Of a stretch of DNA of 64,000 nucleotides, positions 55,044 through 64,000 are shown piece by piece. The notes beneath the pieces were generated by a model. It did no database searches. It was not told where the DNA came from and worked only from the letters and a program-made list of their open reading frames with translations. The first letter of the stretch is position 1. Each line of letters opens with the position of its first letter. The translations under genes and the position numbers were made by a program. Origin of the DNA: Pseudoalteromonas viridis (lineage in GTDB: Bacteria > Pseudomonadota > Gammaproteobacteria > Enterobacterales > Alteromonadaceae); the NCBI RefSeq assembly GCF_017742995.1, contig NZ_CP072426.1:62001-126000 (forward strand), read 5' to 3'.

Positions 55044-56105
55044 CTAATTACTGCTGGTTTTAGTATCTAAAGCGGCGAGTTGACTGGTCAGCTGGCGTAT
55101 TGCCTCTGCTCTCTCTTTGGTCAGATAGGGGTTAGCCGTTTGCCCGGCTAACTGCTGCAATGCCATCAGATGGGCTTGCGACTTTGCAGACTCAACCTGA
55201 ATATTGACCTGAGGAATGACCCCTGTCCCTTCCCAGTTTTTCTGGGTGACTGGGCTTACGGTGGTCGCGATTGCCACAAAGGCAATATAATCGTGAGATA
55301 GCTTAAATTGCTTGATTGGATTGGCGCCCCCTTTTGACGGTTCACCTATTACAGTTGCTCGCCCGAGGTGCTTCATCGCATAAGCAAACGCCTCTCCGGC
55401 AGAGAATGTCTCTGGCCCAATCAAGATGTACAAAGGTATATCACGCAGTTTGGCGGTCCCCAGCGGCTGATCGCTGCGAAAGGGGTAACGGCTTCCACTT
55501 CTAAACTGGTATGTGTGCAGCAAAGTAGGCTTATCTAAAAAATAGCTGGCAAAGTGGGATATCATAAAGCCATCTCCCCCACCGTTTTGACTAAAATCCA
55601 GGATGAGCGCATCGCTTCTCTGTATTAGAGTCATCGAGGCAGCGATCACTTCTTTGGCTTGCGAAGATACCGAGTCAAAGCCCCACATTTCTAAATAACC
55701 GATATTACCGGCCAGCACTTCCACCTGGCGTACACCGGAATTCTTGCGTTTTAGCTCGGTGAACCAGGGCTCTCTGGCCTCTTCACTGTGTTGACCCTGG
55801 TTATCGACCCGAGTGACTAATGCCAGATGTTTGTCGTAGTGGCTCACTAAGTCAGTGACTTGCTTTGACAAACCATGCCGAGATTGTGTGCCGCTAAAGG
55901 TTATTGCGCGTAATTCGCCCGCAATTTTTTTAGCAGTATCGGTAAACATATAATTTTGCTCGATAGAATCAGCAAACTCTTCCACAATGCGCTTGGCCTG
56001 GGCAGGTTGTAACTGTTGCGCTGCGTCAATGTCCGCGGCTTTCGCCTGTAGCTTATTGACGCCTATGACGAACAAACTTAAGCACAATAAATATCTAATA
56101 ATCAT
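55044..56105 (-). CDS. S41 family (tail-specific/IRBP-like) peptidase
   Basis: 353 residues with a signal peptide (about 1-21). Residues 30-100 form the helical N-terminal domain; the S41 core has ILDFSQNGGGDG, and the nucleophile Ser235 in ETFSAGEAFAYAMK, followed by VIGEPSKGGANP. No PDZ domain is seen, as in the interphotoreceptor-retinoid-binding-protein-like subgroup. It probably degrades peptides in the periplasm or outside. The C-terminal 50 residues are Gln/Ala-rich and helical. It lies alone between two repeat arrays. Confidence 0.85.
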   Translation of the reverse strand: MIIRYLLCLSLFVIGVNKLQAKAADIDAAQQLQPAQAKRIVEEFADSIEQNYMFTDTAKKIAGELRAITFSGTQSRHGLSKQVTDLVSHYDKHLALVTRVDNQGQHSEEAREPWFTELKRKNSGVRQVEVLAGNIGYLEMWGFDSVSSQAKEVIAASMTLIQRSDALILDFSQNGGGDGFMISHFASYFLDKPTLLHTYQFRSGSRYPFRSDQPLGTAKLRDIPLYILIGPETFSAGEAFAYAMKHLGRATVIGEPSKGGANPIKQFKLSHDYIAFVAIATTVSPVTQKNWEGTGVIPQVNIQVESAKSQAHLMALQQLAGQTANPYLTKERAEAIRQLTSQLAALDTKTSSN

Positions 56106-56379
56106 AAAATATCCCTTTTATAAAGTGAGCAAATTGTCAAAAATAACAAAAACTTGGAATATGCTCGTCACAAAGTTTAAGGCCCTGTGACAGCAATCTT
56201 TGACAGTGAGATGATGTCGCTCATAATCGTGGCGTTTACTATGAAAGACAGGCGCATCCGCCAATATCATGTAAGCGGCCCCTGCGAGTGCCAATTTAAT
56301 TTGGCTACTACAGACGCCTTAACTTTAAAAGACTCTGACGGTGAAAAAGAGTTCAAATATCAGCCACAAGTTATCGCAG

Positions 56380-56672
56380 GTTAATAGCTCCTAGCGCGCA
56401 AGCGTTCGGGATGACGGAGGGGTTGAGCGGGTTCGATGTGCACAGGGTACTTCGGCGCTGAATGTTGGCAGATCCCGGCTCGCATGTGTCCGGGATAACA
56501 GTGGGGTTGTTGAGTTCGGCGTGAGCAGAATACTTCGGCGTTGAATGTTAGTAGATCCCGGCTCGCACGCGTCCGGGATGACGGTGGGGTTGGGTAGGTT
56601 CGACGTGCAAAAGATACTTCGGTACTGAATGTTGGTAGATCCCGGCTCGCACGCGTCCGGGGTGACGATGAG
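56380..56672 (+). repeat. Array of four 82-83 bp repeats
   Basis: Cores at about 56383 (degenerate), 56467, 56551 and 56636. Linkers here (…ttcggcgttgaatgttggt…) form a third type, different from the 49 kb and 52-55 kb arrays. Confidence 0.88.
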
Positions 56673-56794
56673 TTTATCTGGATCAGCGACAACAAATCAT
56701 GTTGCCAAATACCCACCGTTATACTCCTCAAGCGCCTATGAATTCACAGTGCCGGAGCGCCAACTCAGGTGCCGAAGTCAAGCTTTTCAAACAG

Positions 56795-57232
56795 CTAGAC
56801 TATGTGAATTTTGTACTTTTCAATAAATGCCTGTCTGTCTGATTCCGTCGGAGGATTGTCAGCGGTGAATTTGGATATATCCCGAATAAATCCCTCAGAG
56901 GGGCCTGAAGGCGTATTGATAACGAGCACGTGACTGTCGGTGAGCGCCTTAAAACGTCTTTTTACATTGGGACCAGCAATAACAAGGTCGCCAGCATTTG
57001 CAACAAACTCGTCGTTTTCTACACCGAACTCTATTTCTCCTGAGATAATGTAAAAGATCTCATCATCAATCTCATGAAAGTGCCACGGCGCCTCATTGCC
57101 TTTAGGCAGTTTGCTATCAAAAATAGAAACCCGGTTATCTGTATCTGAGCCTGATGCAAGAATGGACGTGATTTCCCCCTGTTCAAGATCATGTCTCTCA
57201 GCATTATCGGCTTTGACGTACTTGTATCTCAT
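56795..57232 (-). CDS. Cupin-domain protein
   Basis: 145 residues from the ATG at 57232 (MRYKYVKADNAERHD), chosen over 57253 because GAGGG lies six bases upstream of it. A single cupin barrel: PWHFHEIDDEIFYIISGEIEFGVE carries motif 1 (two His and a Glu as metal ligands), and GDLVIAGPNVKRRFKALTDSHVLVIN is motif 2, where the usual His is replaced by Arg or Lys. It could be an enzyme or a small-molecule binding protein. It stands alone beside the last repeat array. Confidence 0.8.
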   Translation of the reverse strand: MRYKYVKADNAERHDLEQGEITSILASGSDTDNRVSIFDSKLPKGNEAPWHFHEIDDEIFYIISGEIEFGVENDEFVANAGDLVIAGPNVKRRFKALTDSHVLVINTPSGPSEGFIRDISKFTADNPPTESDRQAFIEKYKIHIV

Positions 57233-57524
57233 TGTATGCCCTCGACTATTCAACGCGCTTTAGCGACACTTTCACTCTTGCGCTCTTTATAAAAGACTCA
57301 CCAGATTACATCATTATGTGTGATGTCACCAGCCTATACAAAATCATCAAAAATTGACTGCAAAGTGAAACGACAACTGCCAACAAACGAAATTAGAGCT
57401 AAAACTCACATCTTCACACTTCTTGCACTTTTCACGCCTATATTTGCCGCGGTTGCTCGTACAGGGGCGTAAACAGCACCCTGATTAAGGACCAGCTTCA
57501 CACTAAAAGGAGAGGATTTTTACC

Positions 57525-59699
57525 ATGAAACCAAACAACACACTGGCGTTGCTGCTGGCAGGTGCAGTCGCGGCATCTGGTGCATCGTTTGCGGTACATG
57601 CCGCAATAGATACCGATGATGAGAAAGTGACACGACTGGACTTGCAAGGGCAGATAGATAACTTTGCGCCTTTTTCTAAAACTCTGTGGGCCGGAGCGCA
57701 CAATGCCTATGCGTCACATGCCTGGAGTAAAGGCACTTATACCGATGTAAATCAGTACTATTCCCCCAAAAGCCTGCTTAAGCGCGGCATACGGGTGATG
57801 GAATTTGATATTTACCCGGAAGGGACCTTTGATTCTACCCCTATGCTGTGCCATAACTCGCTGGAAAATAAAGCCATTTGTTCAAGCTTTCATGCAAAGC
57901 TGTCGGAAGGGTTAGACGACATTAAAGACTTTCTGAAAGACAACCCGGACGAAGTGGTGCTACTGAAAATCGAATCGTACAAGCATAACGACCATAAAAA
58001 CTGGCACAACAAAATTGGCGAGCGCCTGCAAAAAGACATCGGTGATTATTTGCTGATGCCTTCTGACTGGGGTTATGCCGATAAAAGCTGTGCCTCTTTG
58101 CCGGTGTCGCACCTCACCAAACGCGACATTCTGGCAGCGGGTAAGCAGCTGGTTGCGGTGGTGCAAACCCCCAGGGATCACAGCAACCTGTGTTCCTATC
58201 ACAGCAGTGGCAGTTACTCTAAATTCTGGAATACCGTGTTTATCGGCGTAGATGCCTTCGATGCCAGTGGCAATCTGCAAAGCAATCAACCGTTTTGCCA
58301 GAACGGCAGCAATGAGTGTGTGGACGGCGATCAGACCGCGCATTATCTTGCCAACAATATGACAGTGATCATTGATGGCGCGACGCAGCTGAATCCGGAT
58401 GGCCCCAGTTCAAGTAAAACTGGCAGTAATGTGATCAGCAAGTGGGCCAACAAAGGCGCGCAAATTCTCGAGCTGGCACTGGTCGAAGCCAATAACACCA
58501 GCGCTGCCAGCGGCTATGGTGCCAATGAAGTCCAGATTGAAGACTTTATCTGGTCGTGGAAATCGAACCGGCCCAATGGTTCGGGCGACTGTGCCAGCCT
58601 CGAAAGCGATGCCGCTATCGTCGACAAAGCCTGCTCTACCTATCAGTACCACGCCTGTGTAGATGACAAGCGTAACTGGAAGCTGACCACCAGCAAGGGC
58701 AGCTGGGAGATGGGGTTTGCGAATTGTCAGAGCCTGGGCGGCAGCTATACCTTTGCGATGCCATTCAATGCCTATGAGCATGTGCAACTACAAAACACCA
58801 TAGGCGCCAGTTCACAGCACCACTGGGTGAACTATTACAAGGCGTTCGATGATTTTTGGTTGTCTAACGCGGCTGAGCATATCGACTGGCAGTATGTGAA
58901 AAACAACGCGGTGGGTTCGACTAATAAGGGCGATGGCTTTAACGATATTGCCTTGTTAAAACGTAAAGCCCTGGTGGGCGGCACCTTCAACCTCAGCTCA
59001 GTGCGGGTGCGCTCAAACAATCGGGTAGATGGCTTTCAGGCCTGTTACGAAACCAAACAGAGCTTGTCTCATGCCAGTGTGGGCACGTCAGAAATGTGCG
59101 TTACCTACGGCGGCAGCGGCGGTAGCTGGGGTGATAAACTGACCTTTGATAGCAGCAAGGGCGAGCACCTAAAAAGCCTGCAGATCTGTAAAGACGATGG
59201 CAAATATGGCTACGATACGGTGTACTACCTGAAGCTGACGTCCAGCAATGGCAGCTCAATCAAAGGCGGTACTTCGTCTGGCAGTTGTACAACCTACTCG
59301 GCCAGCGCCAGCCAGCAACTGTTTGCCTTTCATGGCACCGATAATAAAGAACTGAATTCACTGGGCGTTTATCGCATTGCCAGTTCACAAGTTAACGGCG
59401 GGCTCTATGCCACTGGCTGGCTTGACCGCGATGATCCGGCCAGCGGTGACAATGAGTTGTTCAGTTCCCACCAGTCAGTGGGCAACATCGGCGCCGGTTG
59501 CAGCACCAGCGATGTTGCGGGGGTGATTGCACGAGTCAAAGGCAACAAGCTGGACTCAAGTCTGACCGGGCAAAACCTGGTCAAGAACAGCTCGGGCTTT
59601 GCCTGCTGGAACTCCAGCAATGGCGGAAGCAGCAGTTACACCACCTGTGAAGACTACGAAGTGAGATACTTCTTCACTAAGGCCAGTTGCTTGCCTTAA
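57525..59699 (+). CDS. Secreted phosphatidylinositol-specific phospholipase C-like protein
   Basis: 724 residues with a signal peptide (about 1-27, VHAA) and a strong AAAAGGAGAGG ribosome site. The N-terminal PLC-X-type barrel (about 45-330) has the two catalytic His (His59 in WAGAHNAYAS, His110 in PMLCHNSLE) and acidic residues Glu93 and Asp95 in VMEFDIY. The C-terminal half (about 350-720) is Cys-rich and Ser/Gly-rich and contains repeated SSNGSSI-like units and several Cys pairs; I cannot assign its domains. Likely extracellular lipid-headgroup hydrolase or binding protein; substrate unknown. Ends before a bidirectional terminator. Confidence 0.85.
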   Translation: MKPNNTLALLLAGAVAASGASFAVHAAIDTDDEKVTRLDLQGQIDNFAPFSKTLWAGAHNAYASHAWSKGTYTDVNQYYSPKSLLKRGIRVMEFDIYPEGTFDSTPMLCHNSLENKAICSSFHAKLSEGLDDIKDFLKDNPDEVVLLKIESYKHNDHKNWHNKIGERLQKDIGDYLLMPSDWGYADKSCASLPVSHLTKRDILAAGKQLVAVVQTPRDHSNLCSYHSSGSYSKFWNTVFIGVDAFDASGNLQSNQPFCQNGSNECVDGDQTAHYLANNMTVIIDGATQLNPDGPSSSKTGSNVISKWANKGAQILELALVEANNTSAASGYGANEVQIEDFIWSWKSNRPNGSGDCASLESDAAIVDKACSTYQYHACVDDKRNWKLTTSKGSWEMGFANCQSLGGSYTFAMPFNAYEHVQLQNTIGASSQHHWVNYYKAFDDFWLSNAAEHIDWQYVKNNAVGSTNKGDGFNDIALLKRKALVGGTFNLSSVRVRSNNRVDGFQACYETKQSLSHASVGTSEMCVTYGGSGGSWGDKLTFDSSKGEHLKSLQICKDDGKYGYDTVYYLKLTSSNGSSIKGGTSSGSCTTYSASASQQLFAFHGTDNKELNSLGVYRIASSQVNGGLYATGWLDRDDPASGDNELFSSHQSVGNIGAGCSTSDVAGVIARVKGNKLDSSLTGQNLVKNSSGFACWNSSNGGSSSYTTCEDYEVRYFFTKASCLP

Positions 59700-59732
59700 T
59701 TGGTTTACCTTAATGGGTTTAACATGCGACCT

Positions 59733-59763
59733 TCAAAAAAAGCGCCCCAGGGCGCTTTTTCGC
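59733..59763. terminator. Bidirectional terminator
   Basis: Stem aaaaagcgcc / ggcgcttttt with a CCAG loop, A-run before and T-run after, between the convergent phospholipase-like and Kelch genes. Confidence 0.88.
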
Positions 59764-60812
59764 TATTCACTTTCTTGTTTCGACAACGTGATGGTCGATG
59801 ACAGGGTTTCCTGCGGCCCCACTTTGGCTGCGCCCCCGATAATATGCAGCTGCTCGTTAAACGAGACTGAGCCGTGGCCATGGCGCGGTTGGGGCAAACT
59901 GGGCAGTGCCTGCCATAGATCCGTTTGCGGATCGTATGCCCATACATCATCAAGGGCTTTACCTGCCTGCCAATCCCCATTGGGGCCAAACACCTCGCCA
60001 CCCGACACGATAATTTTGCCATCCAGTACACTGGCGGACAGCCCGGCCGATGCAACAGGTAAAGGCGCAATCGGTGACCAGCTATCCGTTTTGGTGTTAT
60101 AAACTTCGCCATGGCTGAGGTTAACGCTCTCTTTGCCGCTGGTGCGTCCGCCAATCACGTAAATTTTATGACCAATCACCGCACTGGCGGCGGAATTGCG
60201 CGCTACACTTGCCGACTTGACCTTACGCCAGTAGGCGTTGTTAACCAGCACATAGTGTGCGTCGGTATCTATGTTTTTACCGCTGTCCCGGCTGGGCGTT
60301 TTACCGCCGATCACATGAATGTTTTTGCCCACGCTGGCATACACAGATTCGGCAAGCGGTATAGGTAAAGACGGCGCGTTGCGCCAGGCCTGCATATTGC
60401 CGTCGAGCCTGAAGACCGAGCGCTGGATTTGCCAGGCATCATCCTTAGCCCCCGTAAAACCACCGATGGCATACAGAAAATGCTGATTAGCGACCATACC
60501 CAGGTGATGCCGGGCTGCGGGCAAAGCAGGCGCTTTGGTCCAGCGCGCGTGGGCCGGGTGAAGTAAAAACACGTCAGTGGTGGGGCCTAAATCAGAAAAC
60601 GATGGGAGATCGGAAGGCGTAAAGCCGCCCCCGACAAAAATACGCTTGTTAAAAACCGCAGGGTACACTTCCTGCAGCGCAATGGGTAAGTCGGGCCCGG
60701 CCGACCAGCTAAATGGCGTCCGAGGCTCAACGTTTTGCTCTGCCCCAAGCGATCCCGATAGCAACACAGCTGTTATTACCATAAAGACCCGACTTGCAGA
60801 GAATAGGCGCAT
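59763..60812 (-). CDS. Secreted Kelch-repeat (beta-propeller) protein
   Basis: 349 residues with a signal peptide (about 1-24, LGAEQ). Five to six Kelch blades are visible by their repeated GG followed by aromatic pattern: YAIGGFTGAKDDAW, HVIGGKTPSRD, YVIGGRTSGKESV, IVSGGEVFGPNG, HIIGGAAKVG. The propeller is probably a periplasmic or extracellular binding protein; N-acetylneuraminate epimerase (NanM) has a similar fold but no sialic-acid genes are near. Convergent with the phospholipase-like gene; its upstream neighbour mesD is in the same direction but 130 bases away. Confidence 0.82.
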   Translation of the reverse strand: MRLFSASRVFMVITAVLLSGSLGAEQNVEPRTPFSWSAGPDLPIALQEVYPAVFNKRIFVGGGFTPSDLPSFSDLGPTTDVFLLHPAHARWTKAPALPAARHHLGMVANQHFLYAIGGFTGAKDDAWQIQRSVFRLDGNMQAWRNAPSLPIPLAESVYASVGKNIHVIGGKTPSRDSGKNIDTDAHYVLVNNAYWRKVKSASVARNSAASAVIGHKIYVIGGRTSGKESVNLSHGEVYNTKTDSWSPIAPLPVASAGLSASVLDGKIIVSGGEVFGPNGDWQAGKALDDVWAYDPQTDLWQALPSLPQPRHGHGSVSFNEQLHIIGGAAKVGPQETLSSTITLSKQESE

Positions 60813-60943
60813 TCTGACTCCTTAAAATTTAATCAAACTATGATACGGTACTGCCAGGGCGCAAGATCAGTGTGCGCGTTATCCTATACAGTTACCGTAA
60901 AACATCAGCAACATCAAATAAAAGAGCCAGCGTGCGAGCCTGG

Positions 60944-61990
60944 TTAGGCGTCAGGCAGCGGTGTGCTGAGGATTTCCTTACGCACAATTTCAGCCCCGGC
61001 ACTAAGTGCATTTAATTTGCCCCGGGCCACATCCCGTGCAAGCGGTGCCATGCCACAGTTAGTGCAGGGGTAAAGCTTATCGGCATCCACATATCTGAGC
61101 GCTTCTCTGAGTGTTGCGGCGACTTCTTCTGGCGTTTCTATGGTATCCGTCGCCACATCAATGGCACCGACCATGACCTTTTTGCCGCGCACCAGGGATA
61201 ATAACTCAACCGGCACCCGCGAGTTATGGCACTCCAGCGAGATAATATCTATGTTCGACTTTTGCAGCTTAGGCAACACTTGCTCGTACTGACGCCACTG
61301 CGAACCCAAGGTTTTTTTCCAGTCGGTGTTGGCTTTAATGCCGTAGCCATAGCAAATGTGCACGGCCGTTTCGCACTTCAACCCTTCAATGGCACGCTCC
61401 AGGCAGGCTATACCCCAGTCGTTCACTTCATCAAAGAACACATTAAACGCCGGCTCATCAAACTGAATAATGTCGACGCCGGCCGCTTCCAGCTCTTTTG
61501 CTTCCTGATTTAATACCTTGGCAAATTCCCAGGCCAGCTTTTCGCGGCTCTTATAATGGTCGTCGTACAAGGTGTCTACCATGGTCATCGGGCCGGGCAA
61601 CGCCCACTTAATGGGCTGCCTGGTTTGCTGGCGCAAAAACTTAGCGTCTGCAACAAACACCGGCTTTTGGCGGCTGATGGGACCCACCACGGTTGGTACA
61701 CTGGCATCGTACCTGTCACGAATTTTAACCGTTTTACGGTTTTCAAAATCCACACCGTCGAGGTGTTCAATAAAGGTGGTCACAAAGTGCTGACGGGTTT
61801 GCTCGCCATCGCTAACAATATCAACCCCTGCCAGCAGCTGCTCGTGCAACGACACACGCAGTGCATCTTGTTTGCCGTCAACGAGTGCCTGTCCTTCGAG
61901 CTTCCAGGGTGACCAGAGCACCTCTGGCTGTGCCAGCCAGGCAGGTTTAGGTAAGCTGCCCGCAGTGGAGGTAGGTAAAAGTGTTTTCAT
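60944..61990 (-). CDS. mesD: MesD core methionine synthase (cobalamin-independent, folate-independent family)
   Basis: 348 residues from the ATG at 61990 (MKTLLPTSTAGSLPKPAWL), chosen over 62041, which would overlap the upstream gene by 22 bases. The protein corresponds to the catalytic half of MetE only. Zinc ligands are visible: His in AVHICYGYG, Glu in ISLECHNS, Cys in PCTNCGMAP. IQFDEPAF is the conserved acid motif. MesD makes methionine from homocysteine without 5-methyl-THF and needs MesX (DUF1852) and oxygen in the studied bacteria (established for the family). mesX is directly upstream in the same operon, as expected. Confidence 0.9.
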   Translation of the reverse strand: MKTLLPTSTAGSLPKPAWLAQPEVLWSPWKLEGQALVDGKQDALRVSLHEQLLAGVDIVSDGEQTRQHFVTTFIEHLDGVDFENRKTVKIRDRYDASVPTVVGPISRQKPVFVADAKFLRQQTRQPIKWALPGPMTMVDTLYDDHYKSREKLAWEFAKVLNQEAKELEAAGVDIIQFDEPAFNVFFDEVNDWGIACLERAIEGLKCETAVHICYGYGIKANTDWKKTLGSQWRQYEQVLPKLQKSNIDIISLECHNSRVPVELLSLVRGKKVMVGAIDVATDTIETPEEVAATLREALRYVDADKLYPCTNCGMAPLARDVARGKLNALSAGAEIVRKEILSTPLPDA

Positions 61991-62019
61991 AATTTCTGCC
62001 GCTTCTTTGTCGTTAACTA

Positions 62020-62994
62020 TCAGGCGTAATTCGCCGACCACTGCTCAAGTACACTCTGGTAAGGCTTAATAAAGTGCTCGTGGGCAAACTTACCCTGCTC
62101 CACCGCCAGCCTGCTGCGCTCCTCACGGTCGTACACAATTTGTGTCAGTGAGTGATCCTGGTTTTTTAAGTTTGGCTGATAGCGTTTGCCTGCCACTGCA
62201 TTGGCGTTATAAATCTCCGGGCGATAGATTTTCTGGAACGTTTCCATCGTACTGATGGTGCTGATCAGCTCCAGGTTGGTGTAGTCATTCAGCAAGTCGC
62301 CGAAGAAGTAAAACGCCAGCGGCGCAACACTGTTTGGCGGCATAAAGTAGCGCACCTGCAAACCCATTTTCTTAAAGTATTGCTCGGTCAGCGACGACTC
62401 GTTTGGCTCATATTCAAAGCCCAGTACCGGGTGTTGGTTTTCGGTTCTGACATAGGTTTTGCTGTCCGACACACTCAGACAGATCACCGGTCGCTTTTTA
62501 AAGTTTTGTTGATAGGCACTGGAGTTCACAAAGTGCTTAAACAGTTTACCGTGCAATTCCCCAAAGCCTTCGGGGATGCTGAACTGCGGTTTACCTTTGT
62601 TGTGATCGAGCAGTACCACACTGAAATCGTAGTCACGCACATAAGATGAAAAGTTGTTGCCGACGATGCCTTCGGTGCGCTCACCGGTTTTATGGTCGAT
62701 AATGTTGGTTTTCAGTACCTCGATAGAAGGAAAAGCTTCGCCGCTGCCCGCAATGTCGATGTCTACCGAGATGATCTCCAGCTCAATGGCGTAACGGTCG
62801 CCGTTTGGATTGTCCCAGCTCGCCAGCGCATTAAAACGGTTATCGATCATCTTTAATGCATTTCGCAAGTTCGCCTGACGACTTTCCCCCCTGGCCAGGT
62901 TAGCAAAGTTGGTTGTGATCCGTGTATTGTCTGACGGACGATAATGCTCATCAAAAATGAGGCTTTTGACTGTAAAAGTAAACTCGTTGTTCAT
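62020..62994 (-). CDS. mesX: MesX (DUF1852), partner of MesD
   Basis: 324 residues, identified as DUF1852 from the signature HYRPSDNTRITTNFANLARGE and QANLRNALKMIDNRFNALASWDNP. MesX is required with MesD for methionine synthesis and is thought to be an oxygenase-like or methyl-donor-forming partner; its chemistry is unresolved (established knowledge). The stop lies about 30 bases upstream of the mesD start, so the two are co-transcribed. Five MetJ-type boxes about 230 bases upstream suggest repression by S-adenosylmethionine through MetJ. Confidence 0.9.
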   Translation of the reverse strand: MNNEFTFTVKSLIFDEHYRPSDNTRITTNFANLARGESRQANLRNALKMIDNRFNALASWDNPNGDRYAIELEIISVDIDIAGSGEAFPSIEVLKTNIIDHKTGERTEGIVGNNFSSYVRDYDFSVVLLDHNKGKPQFSIPEGFGELHGKLFKHFVNSSAYQQNFKKRPVICLSVSDSKTYVRTENQHPVLGFEYEPNESSLTEQYFKKMGLQVRYFMPPNSVAPLAFYFFGDLLNDYTNLELISTISTMETFQKIYRPEIYNANAVAGKRYQPNLKNQDHSLTQIVYDREERSRLAVEQGKFAHEHFIKPYQSVLEQWSANYA

Positions 62995-63429
62995 GGCGTT
63001 CTGGTATCCAATTTTCTGTAATTAACCCAAATGTACAGTGCTCTTCTTAGTGCAGCGCTTGCACTTAGCCATAATCAAGCAGGTCTGGCGTTGAGAGCAC
63101 ATACATTGTTACCCGGGCAAGCACTTGAAGAAAAACGGTTTAATTTCACCTAAAACTTGAGCTGTGCTCATGCTTGTTACTCAGCTGCGTTTTTTCGTCG
63201 GCCAGCCACAAGAAAAGGGGCACAAAAACACCTAGAAATTTAAACACCTAGACATCTAGATGTTTAAATTGAATTTCCTTCAACTAAAACGTGAGGAATA
63301 TTCAAAGCTTATCTGAAAAGCCTGCGCCGTTATCTTGATATACTCCTGTGGAACGTGGCGATCCGGTTACCTTCAAGGCAATCTCCTCGTCATCTGTCTA
63401 AATCCGAATAATAAAATGAGACAAACACA
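62995..63429. other. Divergent intergenic region between mesX and the TauE/SafE gene
   Basis: 435 bases with the met-box array, an AT-rich stretch and promoters for both directions. No gene recognised. Confidence 0.5.
63226..63265. promoter_or_regulatory. Five tandem MetJ-type operator boxes
   Basis: Five adjoining 8-mers without gaps resemble the MetJ consensus AGACGTCT; the best are agacatct and agatgttt, and the other three match at about four to six positions. Adjacent boxes are how MetJ binds cooperatively. They lie between mesX (minus) and a TauE/SafE transporter (plus), so either or both may be controlled. Confidence 0.65.
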
Positions 63430-64000
63430 ATGAGTGACTTGTTGTTATTGATAATATGCTGCGCCGTGCTGGGCAGCGGTGTGGGCTTTCTGGCCGGACT
63501 CCTGGGCATTGGCGGCGGGCTGGTGATTGTTCCGGTGCTAAGCAGTATCTTGTTATACTTTGCGGTGTTGCCTCCTGAGCAGGTAATTATCGCTGCCATT
63601 GCCACCTCTTTGGCCTCTATTTTGTTTACTTCAACCTCCTCAGCCATCGCCCACCACAAAAATGGCAATGTACCCTGGGAGCTGGCTCCCTGGATCATGA
63701 CGGGAGTCGCGCTGGGCGCGCTGATCAGCGGCTTTTTAGCGGCTATGCTGCCGGAGCAAATCGTACGCTGGGTGTTTGCCATCAGCGTGGCCCTGATTGC
63801 ACTGAAGATGTTTTTTGGCAATAACAAGCCCGCTTCTGACGAGCGCACTATGCCCAATAAAGGGGTGTTAACGGGGTTTACAACCTTAACTGGCGGGCTC
63901 TCAGCCATGATTGGTATCGGTGGCGGTGCACTGCTGGTGCCCCTGCTGACGTTTTTCTCCATTGATATGAAAAAAGCCATTGGCTGCGCCTCAGCCTGTG
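63430..64000 (+). CDS. TauE/SafE (TSUP) family sulfite or sulfur-anion exporter, 5' part (runs off right edge)
   Basis: Open frame from the ATG at 63430 to the edge, 190 codons seen of a usual 250-270. The repeated Gly-rich helices GAGVGF-like SGVGFLAGLLGIGGGLVIVPVL and LSAMIGIGGGALLVPLLTFF are the two copies of the TSUP signature, one per half. Five membrane helices are visible. The family exports sulfite, taurine-derived sulfur or related anions. Its proximity to methionine-synthase genes and met boxes suggests sulfur homeostasis (inference). The ribosome site is weak. Confidence 0.9.
   Translation, partial: MSDLLLLIICCAVLGSGVGFLAGLLGIGGGLVIVPVLSSILLYFAVLPPEQVIIAAIATSLASILFTSTSSAIAHHKNGNVPWELAPWIMTGVALGALISGFLAAMLPEQIVRWVFAISVALIALKMFFGNNKPASDERTMPNKGVLTGFTTLTGGLSAMIGIGGGALLVPLLTFFSIDMKKAIGCASAC

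Noticed and set aside
54507..55063. Short open frames crossing the repeat arrays, rich in SRLASVRDD-like peptides
   Set aside because: They arise from the repeat unit translated in successive frames, without ribosome sites; not genes.
49126..56672. CRISPR-like regular repeats of about 33 bases with 50-base spacers
   Set aside because: The spacers are also similar to one another, there are no cas genes, and the core is a palindromic tandem element; it is a repeat family, not a CRISPR array.

Overview
The window looks like chromosomal DNA of a marine gammaproteobacterium of the Pseudoalteromonas/Alteromonadales type. This is inferred from gene content: many secreted hydrolases with accessory binding domains, a MesD/MesX methionine synthase, a RiPP-like leader peptide of a kind seen in that genus, and dispersed imperfect-palindrome repeats. 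No rRNA, tRNA, transposase or CRISPR array was seen.

Layout. 1-2.7 kb: left-edge gene fragment, cytochrome b561, secreted trypsin-like protease with a chitin-binding tail. 3.3-10.6 kb: one minus-strand operon (membrane-fusion protein, ABC ATPase, MacB-like permease, sigma-54 response regulator, histidine kinase) with a candidate sigma-54 promoter and two matching upstream operators. 10.8-13.9 kb: small, mostly unrecognised genes. 14-18.4 kb: M14 carboxypeptidase with PKD domains, DUF1801 protein, membrane protein, methyltransferase. 18.6-20.2 kb: an isolated contractile tail-sheath gene. 20.9-25.7 kb: a 1.6-thousand-residue DUF4011-type SF1 helicase/nuclease. 27.7-34.3 kb: a GEMM-I cyclic-di-GMP riboswitch followed by two CBM2/YceI proteins (one also a dihaem cytochrome with planctomycete-type DUF1592-family domains) and a DUF1552 protein; this resembles the Cbp2D/Cbp2E redox proteins of cellulolytic bacteria. 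34.6-37.6 kb: ECF sigma factor and Ser/Thr kinase with TPRs.

The centrepiece is 38.1-48.8 kb: a complete diversity-generating retroelement (DGR). On the minus strand it reads: giant surface lipoprotein (target 1, VR at its 3' end), Avd, template repeat, reverse transcriptase, small secreted DUF1566 protein (target 2, VR at its 3' end). By hand alignment the two variable repeats differ from the template almost only at template adenines. Both carry one codon more than the present template, the template lies inside the reverse-transcriptase reading frame, and each VR is followed by a structured repeat whose stem shows a compensatory change.

49-57 kb alternates single genes (RiPP-like peptide, RecQ helicase, esterase, S41 peptidase, cupin) with arrays of an 82-83 bp repeat, all in one orientation. 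57.5-64 kb: PLC-like secreted protein, Kelch protein, mesX-mesD preceded by five tandem MetJ-type boxes, and the start of a TauE/SafE transporter running off the right edge.
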